Below the pieces are notes generated by a model. It was not told where the DNA came from, did no database searches, and worked only from the letters and a program-made list of their open reading frames with translations. Below are positions 1 through 8,029 of a stretch of DNA of 64,000 bases, in pieces. Where the stretch lies: contig NZ_KB892089.1 of NCBI RefSeq assembly GCF_000373645.1, positions 186,001 through 250,000 of the forward strand, read 5' to 3'. The translations under genes and the position numbers were made by a program. Within the stretch, counting starts at the first letter, position 1; each line of letters opens with the position of its first letter. The DNA comes from Streptomyces sp. ATexAB-D23 (GTDB lineage Bacteria > Actinomycetota > Actinomycetes > Streptomycetales > Streptomycetaceae).

Positions 1-47
1 CCCCGGCGGCGGCGGAGCGTTGTCCTCCGCAGCCCAAGGGGCCACCC

Positions 48-1364
48 GTGCATCCCGCTTCCCACACCCCCGACCACCACACCTCCCGCACCTCCCTCCG
101 GCGGGACCCGGACTTCCTGCGCCTGTGGGCGGGCCAGACCGCGTCCCAGTTCGGCGCGCAGGCCATCCAGGTCGTCCTGCCGCTCGTCGCCGTCGTCTCC
201 CTGCACGCCGACGCGGGCGAGCTGGGCGTTCTGCGCGCGGTGGAGCAGGCGCCGATCCTGCTGCTCTCGCTGCTCGCGGGCGCGTGGGTCGACCGCCGGC
301 GCACCCGCACGGTGATGGTCGCGGCGGACATCGGCCGCGCACTGGCCCTGGCGGCGGTCCCGGTGGCGTATCTGCTCGGCGTGCTCGGGCTGCCCGCGCT
401 GCTCGTCGCCGCCGCGCTGACCGGCGTGGGCAGCGTGTTCTTCGACGTGGCGTACCAGGCTTCGCTGGTCCGGCTGGTGGACCGCGGCCTGCTGATGCGG
501 GGCAACAGCGCCCTGGAGGGCAGCAGGTCGGCGGCGCAGATCGGCGGCCCGGCGCTGGGCGGCGCGCTGGTGTCCGTGTTCGCGCCTCCCCTGGCCGTCG
601 TCACCGGCGCGGTCCTCTTCGCGCTGTCCTCCCTGTCGATCTGCCGCATCCGCCGCCGTGAACGTGTTCCCGCGCCCTTCGGAGGCCGCCCCCGGGTCCT
701 GCGGGAGATCGGGGAGGGCCTCCGCTTCGTGGCCCGGCATCCGGCGCTGCGTGCGGTGGGACTGGCATCGGCCCTCTTCCAGTTCTCGCTGGCCGCCCTG
801 ATGACCGTCTACCTGCTCTTCCTCCCGCGCGAACTCGGCCTGTCGGGCGCGGAGGTGGGCCTCGCGCTCGCGGCGACCGGCCCGGGGGCGGTGCTGGGTT
901 CGCTGCTGGCCGCGAAACTGCCGGAACGGCTGGGTTACGGACCCGTGCTGGTGGGCGCGGCGGTCCTCGCGGACGGCGTGATGCTCGGCGTACCGGCACT
1001 GCCCGGCGCGGGTGCCCTCGTCCTGCCCGCTCTCATGGCCGTCAACTTCTTCTTCGGTACGTTCGGCCAGCTGGTCAACGTCACGGTGATGTCGGTACGG
1101 CAGGCCGTCACCCCGGTCCGCATCCAGGCCCGGGTGGTGGCGACGATCAACTTCGCGGGCATGGGCCTCACGCCATTCGGTTCGCTGCTGGGCGGCTTCC
1201 TGGCGACGGCGTGGGGCCTGCGTACGAGCCTGCTGCTCACCGCCGTGGCGCTCGCTCTCTCCCCGGCGTTCATGGCGCTCTCCCCCTTGTCCCGCCTGGG
1301 CAGACACCTCCCGGCCGCTGAACCAGGACAGTCGGCCGGAGAACCGTCATATGCCGGTGAGTGA
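48..1364 (+). CDS. MFS transporter, MFS_3/EntS-like exporter
   Basis: The 438-residue protein is hydrophobic throughout, with about 12 predicted membrane segments. It opens with the typical actinobacterial exporter start (DPDFLRLWAGQTASQFG, about residues 19-35). The loop GAWVDRRRTRTVM (about 78-90) matches the MFS motif A between TM2 and TM3. The GTG start at 48 has AAGGGG six bases upstream. Proteins of this family sit in the cytoplasmic membrane and usually export small molecules by proton antiport; the substrate cannot be read from the sequence. The gene converges on a second MFS gene, with the stops 10 bases apart. Family assignment is firm, function generic. Confidence 0.88.
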   Translation: MHPASHTPDHHTSRTSLRRDPDFLRLWAGQTASQFGAQAIQVVLPLVAVVSLHADAGELGVLRAVEQAPILLLSLLAGAWVDRRRTRTVMVAADIGRALALAAVPVAYLLGVLGLPALLVAAALTGVGSVFFDVAYQASLVRLVDRGLLMRGNSALEGSRSAAQIGGPALGGALVSVFAPPLAVVTGAVLFALSSLSICRIRRRERVPAPFGGRPRVLREIGEGLRFVARHPALRAVGLASALFQFSLAALMTVYLLFLPRELGLSGAEVGLALAATGPGAVLGSLLAAKLPERLGYGPVLVGAAVLADGVMLGVPALPGAGALVLPALMAVNFFFGTFGQLVNVTVMSVRQAVTPVRIQARVVATINFAGMGLTPFGSLLGGFLATAWGLRTSLLLTAVALALSPAFMALSPLSRLGRHLPAAEPGQSAGEPSYAGE

Positions 1365-1374
1365 CCCCGGACCC

Positions 1375-2643
1375 TCACACCCTCCTGATCCGGCGCACAT
1401 CGCGTACGCAGGCGTTGGCGAGCCCGGCGAAGACGATGACGGCCGCGCAGACGAGCAGGACGCTCCGGGTGCTCCAGTACGCGGTGGCGACCCCCACCGC
1501 GAGGTACCCGGCAGGGATGGCGATCTGCTCCCCCAGGGAGTTGAAGGCGTTGAGCCGCCCCAACTCCTCGTCGGGCACCTGCTGTTGCATGGCGGTGGAC
1601 CAGGCGACGATCGCAACGTCCATCCCCGCCCCGGCAACCGCCGCGGCGCCCAGCACCCAGAGCAGCGGCAGCCCCAGACCCATGGCGGCCAGCGGCAGGA
1701 AGAGCCCGGAGCTGGTGATGACACAGACCAGGATGAGGCGCTGCGGCTTCCACAGCAGACAGACGGCCGTCCCCGCCAGCAGCCCGGTGGCGAAGGCCCC
1801 CTGCACCAGCCCCCAGGAACCGGCACCCGAGTAACTGCGGTCCGCCACGAGCGGCCCGAGCAGCTGGTAGCCGGCCAGCCAGGCGGCCACGACAGCGGTC
1901 CCGGACAGCGTGTAGCTCCACAGCCAGGCCCGGGACCGGAACCCGGCCCACCCGACCCTCAGATCGACCAGCAGCCCGCCGCGAGGGCCCCCGGAAGCCG
2001 CGGAACCCGCGAGCCGCAGCCCGGCCATCAGGAGCGCGGCGACGACGAACGTGGCCGCGTCCCACCCGAGCGCCCAGGCCGGCCCGGTCAGCGCGACGAC
2101 GAACCCGCCGACGACCGGACCGATGACCTTGACGGCGTTACGGGGCACCCGGACCAGCGCGTTGGCCTGCTGGAGCTGCTCCACGGGCACGAGCCGGGAC
2201 ACGATCCCCCGGGCCGCCGGCGTGGTGAAGGCGGAGGCCGCTCCCGAGGCGCACGCGCACGCGCTGATCGCGAAGGTGGTCGCCGTCGCCGTCGCGACGA
2301 GCACGGCGACGACCGCCTGCGCTCCCCCCGCCCCGAGGTTCCCGAGGAAGAGGAGGCGGCTGCGCGAGACCCGGTCCGCGAGCACCCCTCCCACCAGGAG
2401 AAAAAGCAGGCTCGGCACGGTATTGGCGGTGAGCACGACCCCGAGCGACCACGCTCCCCCGCCCTGCCCGATCACCGCGAAGGCCAGCGCCACGGGGGCC
2501 ATCGCCGACCCGGTCGCCGAGATCAGGTTCGCGAGCAGGAAGCGCCGGAAGACGGGCAGCCGCAACGGGGACCCGGCCGCGGGAGAGGGAGGCTCACTCG
2601 GATGATCGACAGCAGCGGCCGGCCCTTCACGCACGTCACCCAT
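1375..2643 (-). CDS. MFS transporter, MFS_3-like
   Basis: This 422-residue protein has about 12 membrane segments and the same family features as the convergent neighbour: FRRFLLANLISATGSAMAP near residues 34-52 in TM1 and a GGVLADRVSRSRLLFL loop between TM2 and TM3. The ATG start is at 2643. Likely role is export of a small organic compound from the cytoplasm; nothing points to a substrate. The two exporters are distant paralogues in tail-to-tail orientation, so they are not co-transcribed. The upstream 2644-2957 stretch must hold its promoter. Confidence 0.87.
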   Translation of the reverse strand: MGDVREGPAAAVDHPSEPPSPAAGSPLRLPVFRRFLLANLISATGSAMAPVALAFAVIGQGGGAWSLGVVLTANTVPSLLFLLVGGVLADRVSRSRLLFLGNLGAGGAQAVVAVLVATATATTFAISACACASGAASAFTTPAARGIVSRLVPVEQLQQANALVRVPRNAVKVIGPVVGGFVVALTGPAWALGWDAATFVVAALLMAGLRLAGSAASGGPRGGLLVDLRVGWAGFRSRAWLWSYTLSGTAVVAAWLAGYQLLGPLVADRSYSGAGSWGLVQGAFATGLLAGTAVCLLWKPQRLILVCVITSSGLFLPLAAMGLGLPLLWVLGAAAVAGAGMDVAIVAWSTAMQQQVPDEELGRLNAFNSLGEQIAIPAGYLAVGVATAYWSTRSVLLVCAAVIVFAGLANACVRDVRRIRRV

Positions 2644-2957
2644 GGCGGCCAGATTAGGGGTGGGGGCGGGGCGGGGGCACCCGAGCGTCCGGAGGTGGCC
2701 GGTAAGGGCTCCTCAGGCGGCCGGCCGGTCCCCGAGCGTGCTGCGCAGGTAGAGGACGAGGTGCCCATGCCGGGCCCGGGTGACGAGCCCGGTCCGGTAC
2801 GCGCGAGGGCGTGGCGTGGCACCCGACTGTCCGGGACCGCCGCACCTCTGCTGGACGGGGGCAAGCCCGGCCCGGTACGCGCCGGGGCACCGGCAGCCCA
2901 CGGCGGGCCGCGCCGCCTACCTGGCCGGGCGGTGCGCGGACGTGGTGGCATTCCCCC
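2644..2957. other. Intergenic region with possible gene remnant
   Basis: This 314-base gap separates the divergent MFS and methyltransferase genes. No clear promoter was seen. On the minus strand, 2713-2901 stays open and ends in a stretch reading RHGHLVLYLRSTLGDRPAA in which almost every codon ends in G or C, as real Streptomyces genes do. Two near-identical 23-base blocks (cccggYccggtacgcgc core) lie about 78 bases apart near 2790 and 2868. This could be the tail of a decayed gene or a very small gene; neither is established. Confidence 0.35.
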
Positions 2958-3728
2958 ATGACGCATTCCAGACCAGGACACACCTCACCTACCGCGACGT
3001 ACGACCGCATCGGCACGGGCTACCCCGACATCCGCCGCCCGGACCCCCGTCTGGCCGCCCTGATCCACGAGGCGCTGGCCAGGGCCCGTACGGTCGTCAA
3101 CGTCGGCGCGGGCACCGGCTCCTACGAACCCGGCGCGGGGACCGCGCGGGTCACCGCGGTCGATCCGTCACAGGTCATGCTCGACCAGCACCCGGGCGGC
3201 CGGAAGGTCCTGGCGAGCGCGGAGAACCTGCCGTTCCCCGCCGGGGCGTTCGACGCCGCGATGGCGGTGATGACGGTCCACCACTGGCCCGACCTGCGAC
3301 GGGGCCTGGCCGAGCTGCGACGCGTATCGCACCGGCAACTGGTCTTCACCTGGGACCCGCAGCACGCGGAGGAACTGTGGCTGATCAACGAGTACCTCCC
3401 GGAGATCCGCCACCTCGAACACGCCCGCTTCACCCCACTGTCCACGGTGGCGGAGGCTCTGGGCGCCCACACCGTGGTCCCGTTCCCCATCCCGCACGAC
3501 TTCACCGACGGCTTCCAGATCGCGTACTGGCGCCGCCCGGAGTCCTACCTCGACCCGATGATCCGCCGCGCGAGCTCCACGTTCGCCCAGCTGCCCGCAT
3601 CGGTGGTCGAACCGGCGATCGCCCGACTCCACGAGGACCTGGCATCGGGCACCTGGCACACCCGCCACGCGGACCTGCTCACGCGCGATTCCGTGGACTA
3701 CGGCTACCGCTTGCTGATCGCGGGCTGA
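2958..3728 (+). CDS. Class I SAM-dependent methyltransferase
   Basis: From the ATG at 2958 the product is 256 residues. The glycine-rich motif I of class I methyltransferases is visible (VVNVGAGTGSYEPG, about 46-59), followed by the acidic strand-2 end (VTAVDPSQVML) and the motif IV region (FDAAMAVMTVHHW). This is the Methyltransf_11 type, which transfers methyl groups to small molecules; the substrate is unknown. The frame is open upstream to 2811, but 2958 gives the expected N-terminus (TYDRIGTGYPDIRRPDPRL), normal for this family. It is transcribed away from the MFS gene and followed by a 9-bp repeat. Confidence 0.85.
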   Translation: MTHSRPGHTSPTATYDRIGTGYPDIRRPDPRLAALIHEALARARTVVNVGAGTGSYEPGAGTARVTAVDPSQVMLDQHPGGRKVLASAENLPFPAGAFDAAMAVMTVHHWPDLRRGLAELRRVSHRQLVFTWDPQHAEELWLINEYLPEIRHLEHARFTPLSTVAEALGAHTVVPFPIPHDFTDGFQIAYWRRPESYLDPMIRRASSTFAQLPASVVEPAIARLHEDLASGTWHTRHADLLTRDSVDYGYRLLIAG

Positions 3729-3742
3729 ACGGCCCGGCGCAC

Positions 3743-3769
3743 ACGCCCCGCACGCCCCGCACGCCCCGC
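3743..3769. repeat. 9-bp tandem repeat, three copies
   Basis: The unit acgccccgc is repeated three times exactly, with a partial fourth copy, in the short gap between the methyltransferase and the convergent zinc-ribbon gene. It is a simple high-GC microrepeat with no visible function. Confidence 0.8.
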
Positions 3770-3782
3770 ACGCCGAATGCGT

Positions 3783-3968
3783 TCACCCGCGCCCGTGATC
3801 GGGATCCTCGTCCAACCCGGGCAGTTCCTCATGCCCCTCCGAGTAGTGATTGACCCACCCGCAGAGCGCACAGGCGTACCGTCCGGCCAGACCATGCACC
3901 TCGGTGCCGCACCGCGCACAGTCGGTGCGGGTGATCTCGGGAATCGTCGGCTCAGGCTTGCTCGTCAC
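3783..3968 (-). CDS. Small zinc-ribbon protein
   Basis: The 61-residue product carries two CxxC pairs, CARC (about 17-20) and CALC (about 34-37), spaced as in a rubredoxin-like zinc ribbon, followed by an acidic, His-containing tail. The four cysteines would bind one zinc ion. Small proteins of this kind are common in Streptomyces and have no assigned role. The codon pattern is typical of real genes. It lies between a convergent methyltransferase and a co-oriented lipoprotein gene. Confidence 0.7.
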   Translation of the reverse strand: MTSKPEPTIPEITRTDCARCGTEVHGLAGRYACALCGWVNHYSEGHEELPGLDEDPDHGRG

Positions 3969-4019
3969 ACGGGGACCTTACCGAGTGAGGCTGTGAAGGG
4001 CGGGCCGGCGTGGGGCCGG

Positions 4020-4445
4020 TCAGAAGTCGGGGCAGAGATGCTTGTGCACGGCGTCCAGGATCTTGCCCCCGGTGTCCGCGTTGTTGATGTCGGGCAGGCG
4101 CGTCGCGATGGTGAACCTCTCAAGGGTCAGCTCGATCAGCTTCGCACGGTCCTTGGTCGTCCTGATCGACCCGCACTGATTGAGCCCACGGCTCACGGAC
4201 CGCTCGTCCATATCGGCCTTCGAGATGCGCGGGTCGATCGCGTCGAGGGCTCCGAGAAACGCGTACCGGGCATGGGCGCTCGGTTCCTCGGGAAGCCCGG
4301 CAGCCTTCCGCGCGGCATCCCGATCGGCCTCGCTGACGGTCCTGCTGGGCGCTGCGGCAGCCTTGTCGTCGTCACTGCTCCCGCACGCGGTGAGCCCGAC
4401 GAGCAGGCCGACGGCGATGAGCGGGGCGGCGATGCGGGTGTTCAT
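4020..4445 (-). CDS. Small secreted lipoprotein, hypothetical
   Basis: Starting at the ATG at 4445 gives 141 residues with a classical lipoprotein signal: MNTR, a hydrophobic core, and lipobox LTAC with Cys21. The mature part is charged and helical with two further cysteines (NQCGS and LCPDF), which could form a disulfide outside the cell. An upstream in-frame ATG would add eight residues before the signal peptide and is less likely. No domain was recognised. It should be anchored on the outer face of the cytoplasmic membrane. Confidence 0.75.
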   Translation of the reverse strand: MNTRIAAPLIAVGLLVGLTACGSSDDDKAAAAPSRTVSEADRDAARKAAGLPEEPSAHARYAFLGALDAIDPRISKADMDERSVSRGLNQCGSIRTTKDRAKLIELTLERFTIATRLPDINNADTGGKILDAVHKHLCPDF

Positions 4446-4556
4446 GGTCCCCCTGGGGCTGAGTGGCAAGGAATTCAGGCTGCCAGATACGGAGAGAGCG
4501 AGGAGTCGTGTCCGCTCCCTGACACGAGGAGAACCCTCACGTCGCGCGGGGCGTCC

Positions 4557-4868
4557 TCATCCGTGCTTCGCCCGGACCCATCCGAGAAGGGAATCGATGG
4601 CGTCGTGGAGTTCGTCCACAGTGCGCAGATCGCGATGCTCTCGCCGGATTCCGTCACCGGTCGAGCCACCGCACTCCAACTCCGCTTCGCCGCTGTCCCA
4701 GACGATGAGTACGGCGCCGTAATCGTCGGTCTCCACCGTCATCCATGCGTTGGACTTGGGCCGGCCGTCGTCAGGTGATCGTTGGATCTCACCCGTGACA
4801 CCGCGTGATCGCAGTTGCTCGTCGTTCTCGGCGAACCAGGTGCAAAGCGCCTGGGGCAACTCATTCAT
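4557..4868 (-). CDS. Hypothetical protein, immunity-protein-like
   Basis: The 103-residue acidic protein has no signal peptide or membrane segment. Its pattern (MNELPQALCTWFAEN at the start, WMTVETDDYGAVLIVWDSGEAELE in the middle, a C-terminal helix DELHDAIDSLLGWV) resembles small cytoplasmic immunity-type proteins of actinomycetes, but I cannot assign a family. No toxin gene is recognisable next to it. It is in a stretch of short unrelated genes between 4.0 and 6.1 kb. Confidence 0.6.
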   Translation of the reverse strand: MNELPQALCTWFAENDEQLRSRGVTGEIQRSPDDGRPKSNAWMTVETDDYGAVLIVWDSGEAELECGGSTGDGIRREHRDLRTVDELHDAIDSLLGWVRAKHG

Positions 4869-5036
4869 TCCGCTACGCCTCCGACTCCGCCGCCGTCTCG
4901 GAGTGTGCCAGCGGATCCCGCCAGTTGGTCAACCTTCCTGAGCGCGGACCGGCACACAACCCACCCGAGTACACGTACGCCCCCTCGACACCGGCCGCAG
5001 ATGTCAGACCGCCCTGACATCCTGCACGCCGTGACC

Positions 5037-5504
5037 ATGACATGGGCCGACTTCTGGGCCCTGATAGCCACCCTGAACGGCGAAGCCACCGAAGCCAACT
5101 GCCGCCGCCTCGCCACGAGGCTGAGCCGCCGCCCCCTCCCCGCCATCATCGGCTTCGCGGAACGCCACGCCGAAGCTCTCTACCGCCTGGACCAGGAGAA
5201 GTTCGGCTCACTGCCCGTCGCCGACATGACGGACGGCAACGGCGAGCCCTTCCCGCAGTCGGGCGACTCGTTCCTCTACGCACGGTGCGCGGTGGTGGCC
5301 GCGGGCCGGGACGTCTGGGAGAGCGCATTCTCCGACGCCGACGCCTTCGCCCCGTACACCTCGACCGAGTACGACGGTGAGCGACTGCTGTACGTACCGG
5401 ACGAGGCGTACGAGCTGGCCACGGGAAAGGAGTGGGACCGCACGACCCGGTACTGCTTCGAGTCCTTCTCCAACAAGGACGGCTGGCCGCACCTGCGAGG
5501 CTGA
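5037..5504 (+). CDS. DUF4240 domain protein
   Basis: From the ATG at 5037 the product has 155 residues and begins MTWADFWALIATLNGEA, the typical opening of DUF4240 proteins, followed by a conserved run with FAERHAEALYRLDQEKF and a DSFLYARCAVVAAGRDVWE region. Upstream in-frame starts at 5031 (GTG) and 5001 (ATG) are possible. DUF4240 proteins are cytoplasmic and of unknown function, sometimes found near toxin or immunity loci. Family assignment is from remembered sequence pattern only. Confidence 0.72.
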   Translation: MTWADFWALIATLNGEATEANCRRLATRLSRRPLPAIIGFAERHAEALYRLDQEKFGSLPVADMTDGNGEPFPQSGDSFLYARCAVVAAGRDVWESAFSDADAFAPYTSTEYDGERLLYVPDEAYELATGKEWDRTTRYCFESFSNKDGWPHLRG

Positions 5505-5508
5505 CGCC

Positions 5509-6027
5509 TCAGCAGGTCACGGTCCCGCTCAGGCACGACTCGTGCCGGCACCGGTCCTCCCTCCGGTGCAGCCTTCGAAGGTCCTGGAGAGCCGAAACGG
5601 GGAACGGGTACAGCACCCACTTCTTCCGGTAGCCGTCCTCTCCGTGCAACCTCAGCACGGTCTCAGCGGCCTCCATCACCGCATGCCCCAGCGTGCTGCG
5701 GGGCTGCGCCGAGCTCCAGACGAGGGTGCCGTCGCTGTCGGGCGCGTCCCAACTACTCGCCATGTCCGGGAACCGATAGATGGCGAGGTCCACGCCTTCA
5801 CCCCGGCGCCGGAGCCGCCACCTCACCTCGGCCGGTTCGAGGTCGAAGGAGACCCTCTGCATGGCGGAGCCGCCGTACAGCCCCGCCACCGCATGAAGTA
5901 GGTCGGCCAAGGCGTCCGTGCAATAGCTGACGTCTTCCTTGTGCTCGGCAACACTGTCAGCAATGCGAACGGTCGCCCATCCCGAGCCGCTCAATTCCCA
6001 ACTGAACCGAAGATCGGCTGTCATCAT
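5509..6027 (-). CDS. Hypothetical protein
   Basis: The 172-residue product (ATG at 6027, or the adjacent ATG at 6024) starts MMTADLRFSWELSGSGWATVRI and reads as a soluble alpha/beta protein with no signal peptide. Conserved-looking stretches are SYCTDALADLLHAVAGLYGG and LDLAIYRFPDM-like text in the middle. Actinobacterial hypothetical proteins of this size are frequent; no function can be offered. The stop is only 4 bases from the stop of the convergent DUF4240 gene. Confidence 0.62.
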   Translation of the reverse strand: MMTADLRFSWELSGSGWATVRIADSVAEHKEDVSYCTDALADLLHAVAGLYGGSAMQRVSFDLEPAEVRWRLRRRGEGVDLAIYRFPDMASSWDAPDSDGTLVWSSAQPRSTLGHAVMEAAETVLRLHGEDGYRKKWVLYPFPVSALQDLRRLHRREDRCRHESCLSGTVTC

Positions 6028-6345
6028 CCCCGCGCCTCCCGAGCCCGGACCTCGCGGGCAGTCGTCACCGATCATCGGCGCCGGGCGCGTGCCCGCACAA
6101 GCAAGCACGAGCAGACGCCCTGCACAGACACGACGGGACCGGGAACAGCCGAACAGAACGCTGGACGGACACGGGCGTCAAGTGCGTCGGGCGTCTGGCC
6201 TCCGCCCCCGGAGGCGACCGGCCCGCACAAGTGGAAGAGGCACAACGGCGGAAGCGGTAAGGGCCAGGCCCACGGATGCGGTCGTCGCTCACCGGGCTGG
6301 TTGGGCTCGAACCATCCCCCTGACGCGCCCGCAGACCTTCGCAAC
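6028..6345. other. Intergenic stretch, no gene seen
   Basis: These 318 bases separate two minus-strand genes. Open frames here have atypical codon use and no recognisable product. A tRNA T-arm-like motif (minus strand, around 6300-6320) is present but does not fold into a tRNA. Any promoter of the 5509-6027 gene should lie at its left edge. Confidence 0.4.
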
Positions 6346-7329
6346 CTACGCGTAGCGGTCGAACAGGGCCTGGAGGTAGTCCTCAAGCCGGCTGCTCAGA
6401 AGGCCGGGAGTCAGGTCGGTGCGGCCGAGTTCGCGCCAAGGGACGGCGACCTTCTCCGCGTCCGGGGCGAATGCCAGGGCGTCGATGACCCGCCAGTAGA
6501 GGTGCGCCGCGCCCCGCTCGGCGAGGCGCCCGCCCGCGGCGGCGTACCGATCGGCGAAGGTCATCCCGAGGGAAACGCCGTGGAGCAGAGCCAGAGCCGT
6601 CGAGCAGTGGGCCACGTCGAGGTCGGCCGGCCCCCAGGGGGTCTCCACCCAGTCGACGACACCACTGACGCGGGCATCGTCGCGCTCGCCCTCGAAGAGG
6701 ACATTGCCCGGATGGAAGTCCCGATGCAGGAAGCAAGGCCGGAAGGCAGGCGGATCCTGCCGGATGACATCCACGGCCCGCTTCCACAGCTCCGGCCGCA
6801 CCGCCTGCTGCGGGGGCGTCACCCGCTCCGGCGACGTCCACGCCTGCCAGGCACGCGGCCTCGCGTCGGCGGAGACCTCCACCCGGTGGATGCGCACCAG
6901 CTGCTCGGCCAACAGGTCCGCCCGGCGCTCGGCACCTCGGTCGTCCAGCCGAACCGCCCCGGGCAGCAACGTCATCAGGAGAGACGGGTGGTCGCAGTGC
7001 GTCGCGGTCGCGTCCACGTCCACAAGGGCGGCCGCGGGTACGTCCGTTGCCCCGAGGAGACGCAGGATCTCGGCCTCACGGGACAACAGACCGTCCGCGT
7101 GCCGCACGTAGAAGGGCTTCACGAAGGACCGCAACACCAGGTGCCCGCTGCCACCCGGCCCCTCGATACAAAGTCTGCGCATCTCCGAGGTCCAGCCGCC
7201 ACGCAGACGCTCGACCCCCGCTATCCGCTGCCCGGCACCAAGCCGCTCCTCCACCCACGACCGCGTGGCACCCGGGACCTCCGCCCCAAGATCGCCGTCA
7301 CGTCCCTCTCGGCCCCCACCTTTGGTCAC
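6346..7329 (-). CDS. APH-family phosphotransferase
   Basis: The 327-residue protein has the aminoglycoside-phosphotransferase kinase fold signature: Brenner motif FLHRDFHPGNVLF (about 208-220), with the catalytic Asp in HRD and Asn in the PGNV segment, then the metal-binding GVVDWVETPWGPADLDVAH (about 235-253). The family phosphorylates small molecules such as antibiotics, choline or homoserine. Substrate is not predictable, so resistance should not be assumed. The start is a GTG at 7329 without a convincing ribosome site, so a downstream start is possible. Confidence 0.82.
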   Translation of the reverse strand: MTKGGGREGRDGDLGAEVPGATRSWVEERLGAGQRIAGVERLRGGWTSEMRRLCIEGPGGSGHLVLRSFVKPFYVRHADGLLSREAEILRLLGATDVPAAALVDVDATATHCDHPSLLMTLLPGAVRLDDRGAERRADLLAEQLVRIHRVEVSADARPRAWQAWTSPERVTPPQQAVRPELWKRAVDVIRQDPPAFRPCFLHRDFHPGNVLFEGERDDARVSGVVDWVETPWGPADLDVAHCSTALALLHGVSLGMTFADRYAAAGGRLAERGAAHLYWRVIDALAFAPDAEKVAVPWRELGRTDLTPGLLSSRLEDYLQALFDRYA

Positions 7330-7589
7330 GAGGGAAGGCTATCGACATGACGAACGACTCACCCTGCGAGCCCAGTTATCCGTGGAGACGGGCACGGGAA
7401 GGCATCTGAGGTCGCTGCACTCGTTACTGCACGGCAGCGAGGTTCCGACTACCTCGTCGGGCTGCTCTACTACTCATGGACGAGGCGATCCCCGGCCCGC
7501 TGCTCCCCCGGCTCCCATCCCGCCCGCCTCAGGTCCCCGATACCCCTCGTCCGCTCTTGGCTCCGCCCGTTGATGTCGGAGGAAGACGC
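7330..7589. other. Intergenic stretch before tRNA
   Basis: About 260 bases with no supported gene between the phosphotransferase start and the tRNA terminator. Short open frames here have poor codon bias. The phosphotransferase promoter is expected near 7330-7400 on the minus strand, but no clear -35/-10 pair was identified. Confidence 0.4.
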
Positions 7590-7625
7590 CGAAGGCCCCC
7601 CGCCGTGATCGACGAGGGGCCTTCG
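7590..7625 (-). terminator. Rho-independent-type terminator of tRNA-Val
   Basis: A perfect 10-bp inverted repeat (cgaaggcccc at 7590-7599 and ggggccttcg at 7616-7625) with a 16-base loop lies directly downstream of the tRNA 3' end. There is no U tract, as is usual for actinobacterial hairpins. Confidence 0.8.
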
Positions 7626-7628
7626 TAC

Positions 7629-7703
7629 TGGTGGGCGCGGACGGTTTCGAACCGCCGACATCTGCTTTGTAAGAGCAGCGCTCTACCCCTGAGCTACGCA
7701 CCC
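7629..7703 (-). tRNA. tRNA-Val (anticodon UAC)
   Basis: Read on the minus strand, the gene begins GGGTGCG and ends CGCGCCC-A-CCA. The 7-bp acceptor stem pairs fully with one G-U. The D arm (GCTCAGGGGTAGAGC), the anticodon arm CTGCT-CTTACAA-AGCAG with anticodon TAC, and the T arm with GGTTCGAAACC are all present. The CCA end is encoded. It would decode GUA and related valine codons, which are rare in this genome. It stands alone, with a terminator hairpin four bases downstream. Confidence 0.96.
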
Positions 7704-8029
7704 GTGGATGAGGCAACAGGTTACATGCCTCACGGCACATGTCGACAATCGGTTATCCCCGGGCCGAAGCCGGGCCGAGCCGGATCGTAAGGCAGGTCGG
7801 AGACCGGGTCGTAACGCAGGCCGGAGACCGGGTCGTAACACAGGCCGGAGACCGGGTCGTGAGCCGGGGCGGTGGCCCGGTCGTACGGCCGCGTCGGCCC
7901 GGGGTGTACGGGGGCTACCCCCACCCCCAAGACGGTAGCCGACCGGATCGTCGGCGCGGCCGGGGCTGCATACCGTAGGGGCATCGCAAGAGGCATAACG
8001 CAGCGCCGGCCCAGGGGGACCTGATCACC
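7704..8029. other. Intergenic stretch between tRNA and DUF4097 gene
   Basis: This 326-base gap holds the divergent promoters of the tRNA and of the lipoprotein gene, plus a 24-bp tandem repeat (7793-7864). No gene is supported. A short minus-strand frame across it produces an eight-residue periodic peptide only because 24 is a multiple of three. Confidence 0.5.
7793..7864. repeat. 24-bp tandem repeat, three copies
   Basis: Three adjacent copies of a 24-base unit (core cggagaccgggtcgtaa) start at 7793, 7817 and 7841. Copies one and two differ at two positions (t/c at position 5 and g/a at the end). Copy three diverges in its last bases. A fourth weakly related block (cggtggcccggtcgta) follows. 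It is noncoding and lies about 90 bases beyond the tRNA 5' end. Confidence 0.85.

Noticed and set aside
6295..6330. tRNA T-arm-like motif (GGTTCGAGCC on the minus strand)
   Set aside because: The flanks do not form acceptor or anticodon stems, and the T-stem itself has a mismatch, so it is not called a tRNA or attachment site.
6346..7329. Calling the phosphotransferase an antibiotic resistance gene
   Set aside because: The APH fold covers many substrates and no feature here fixes an antibiotic.
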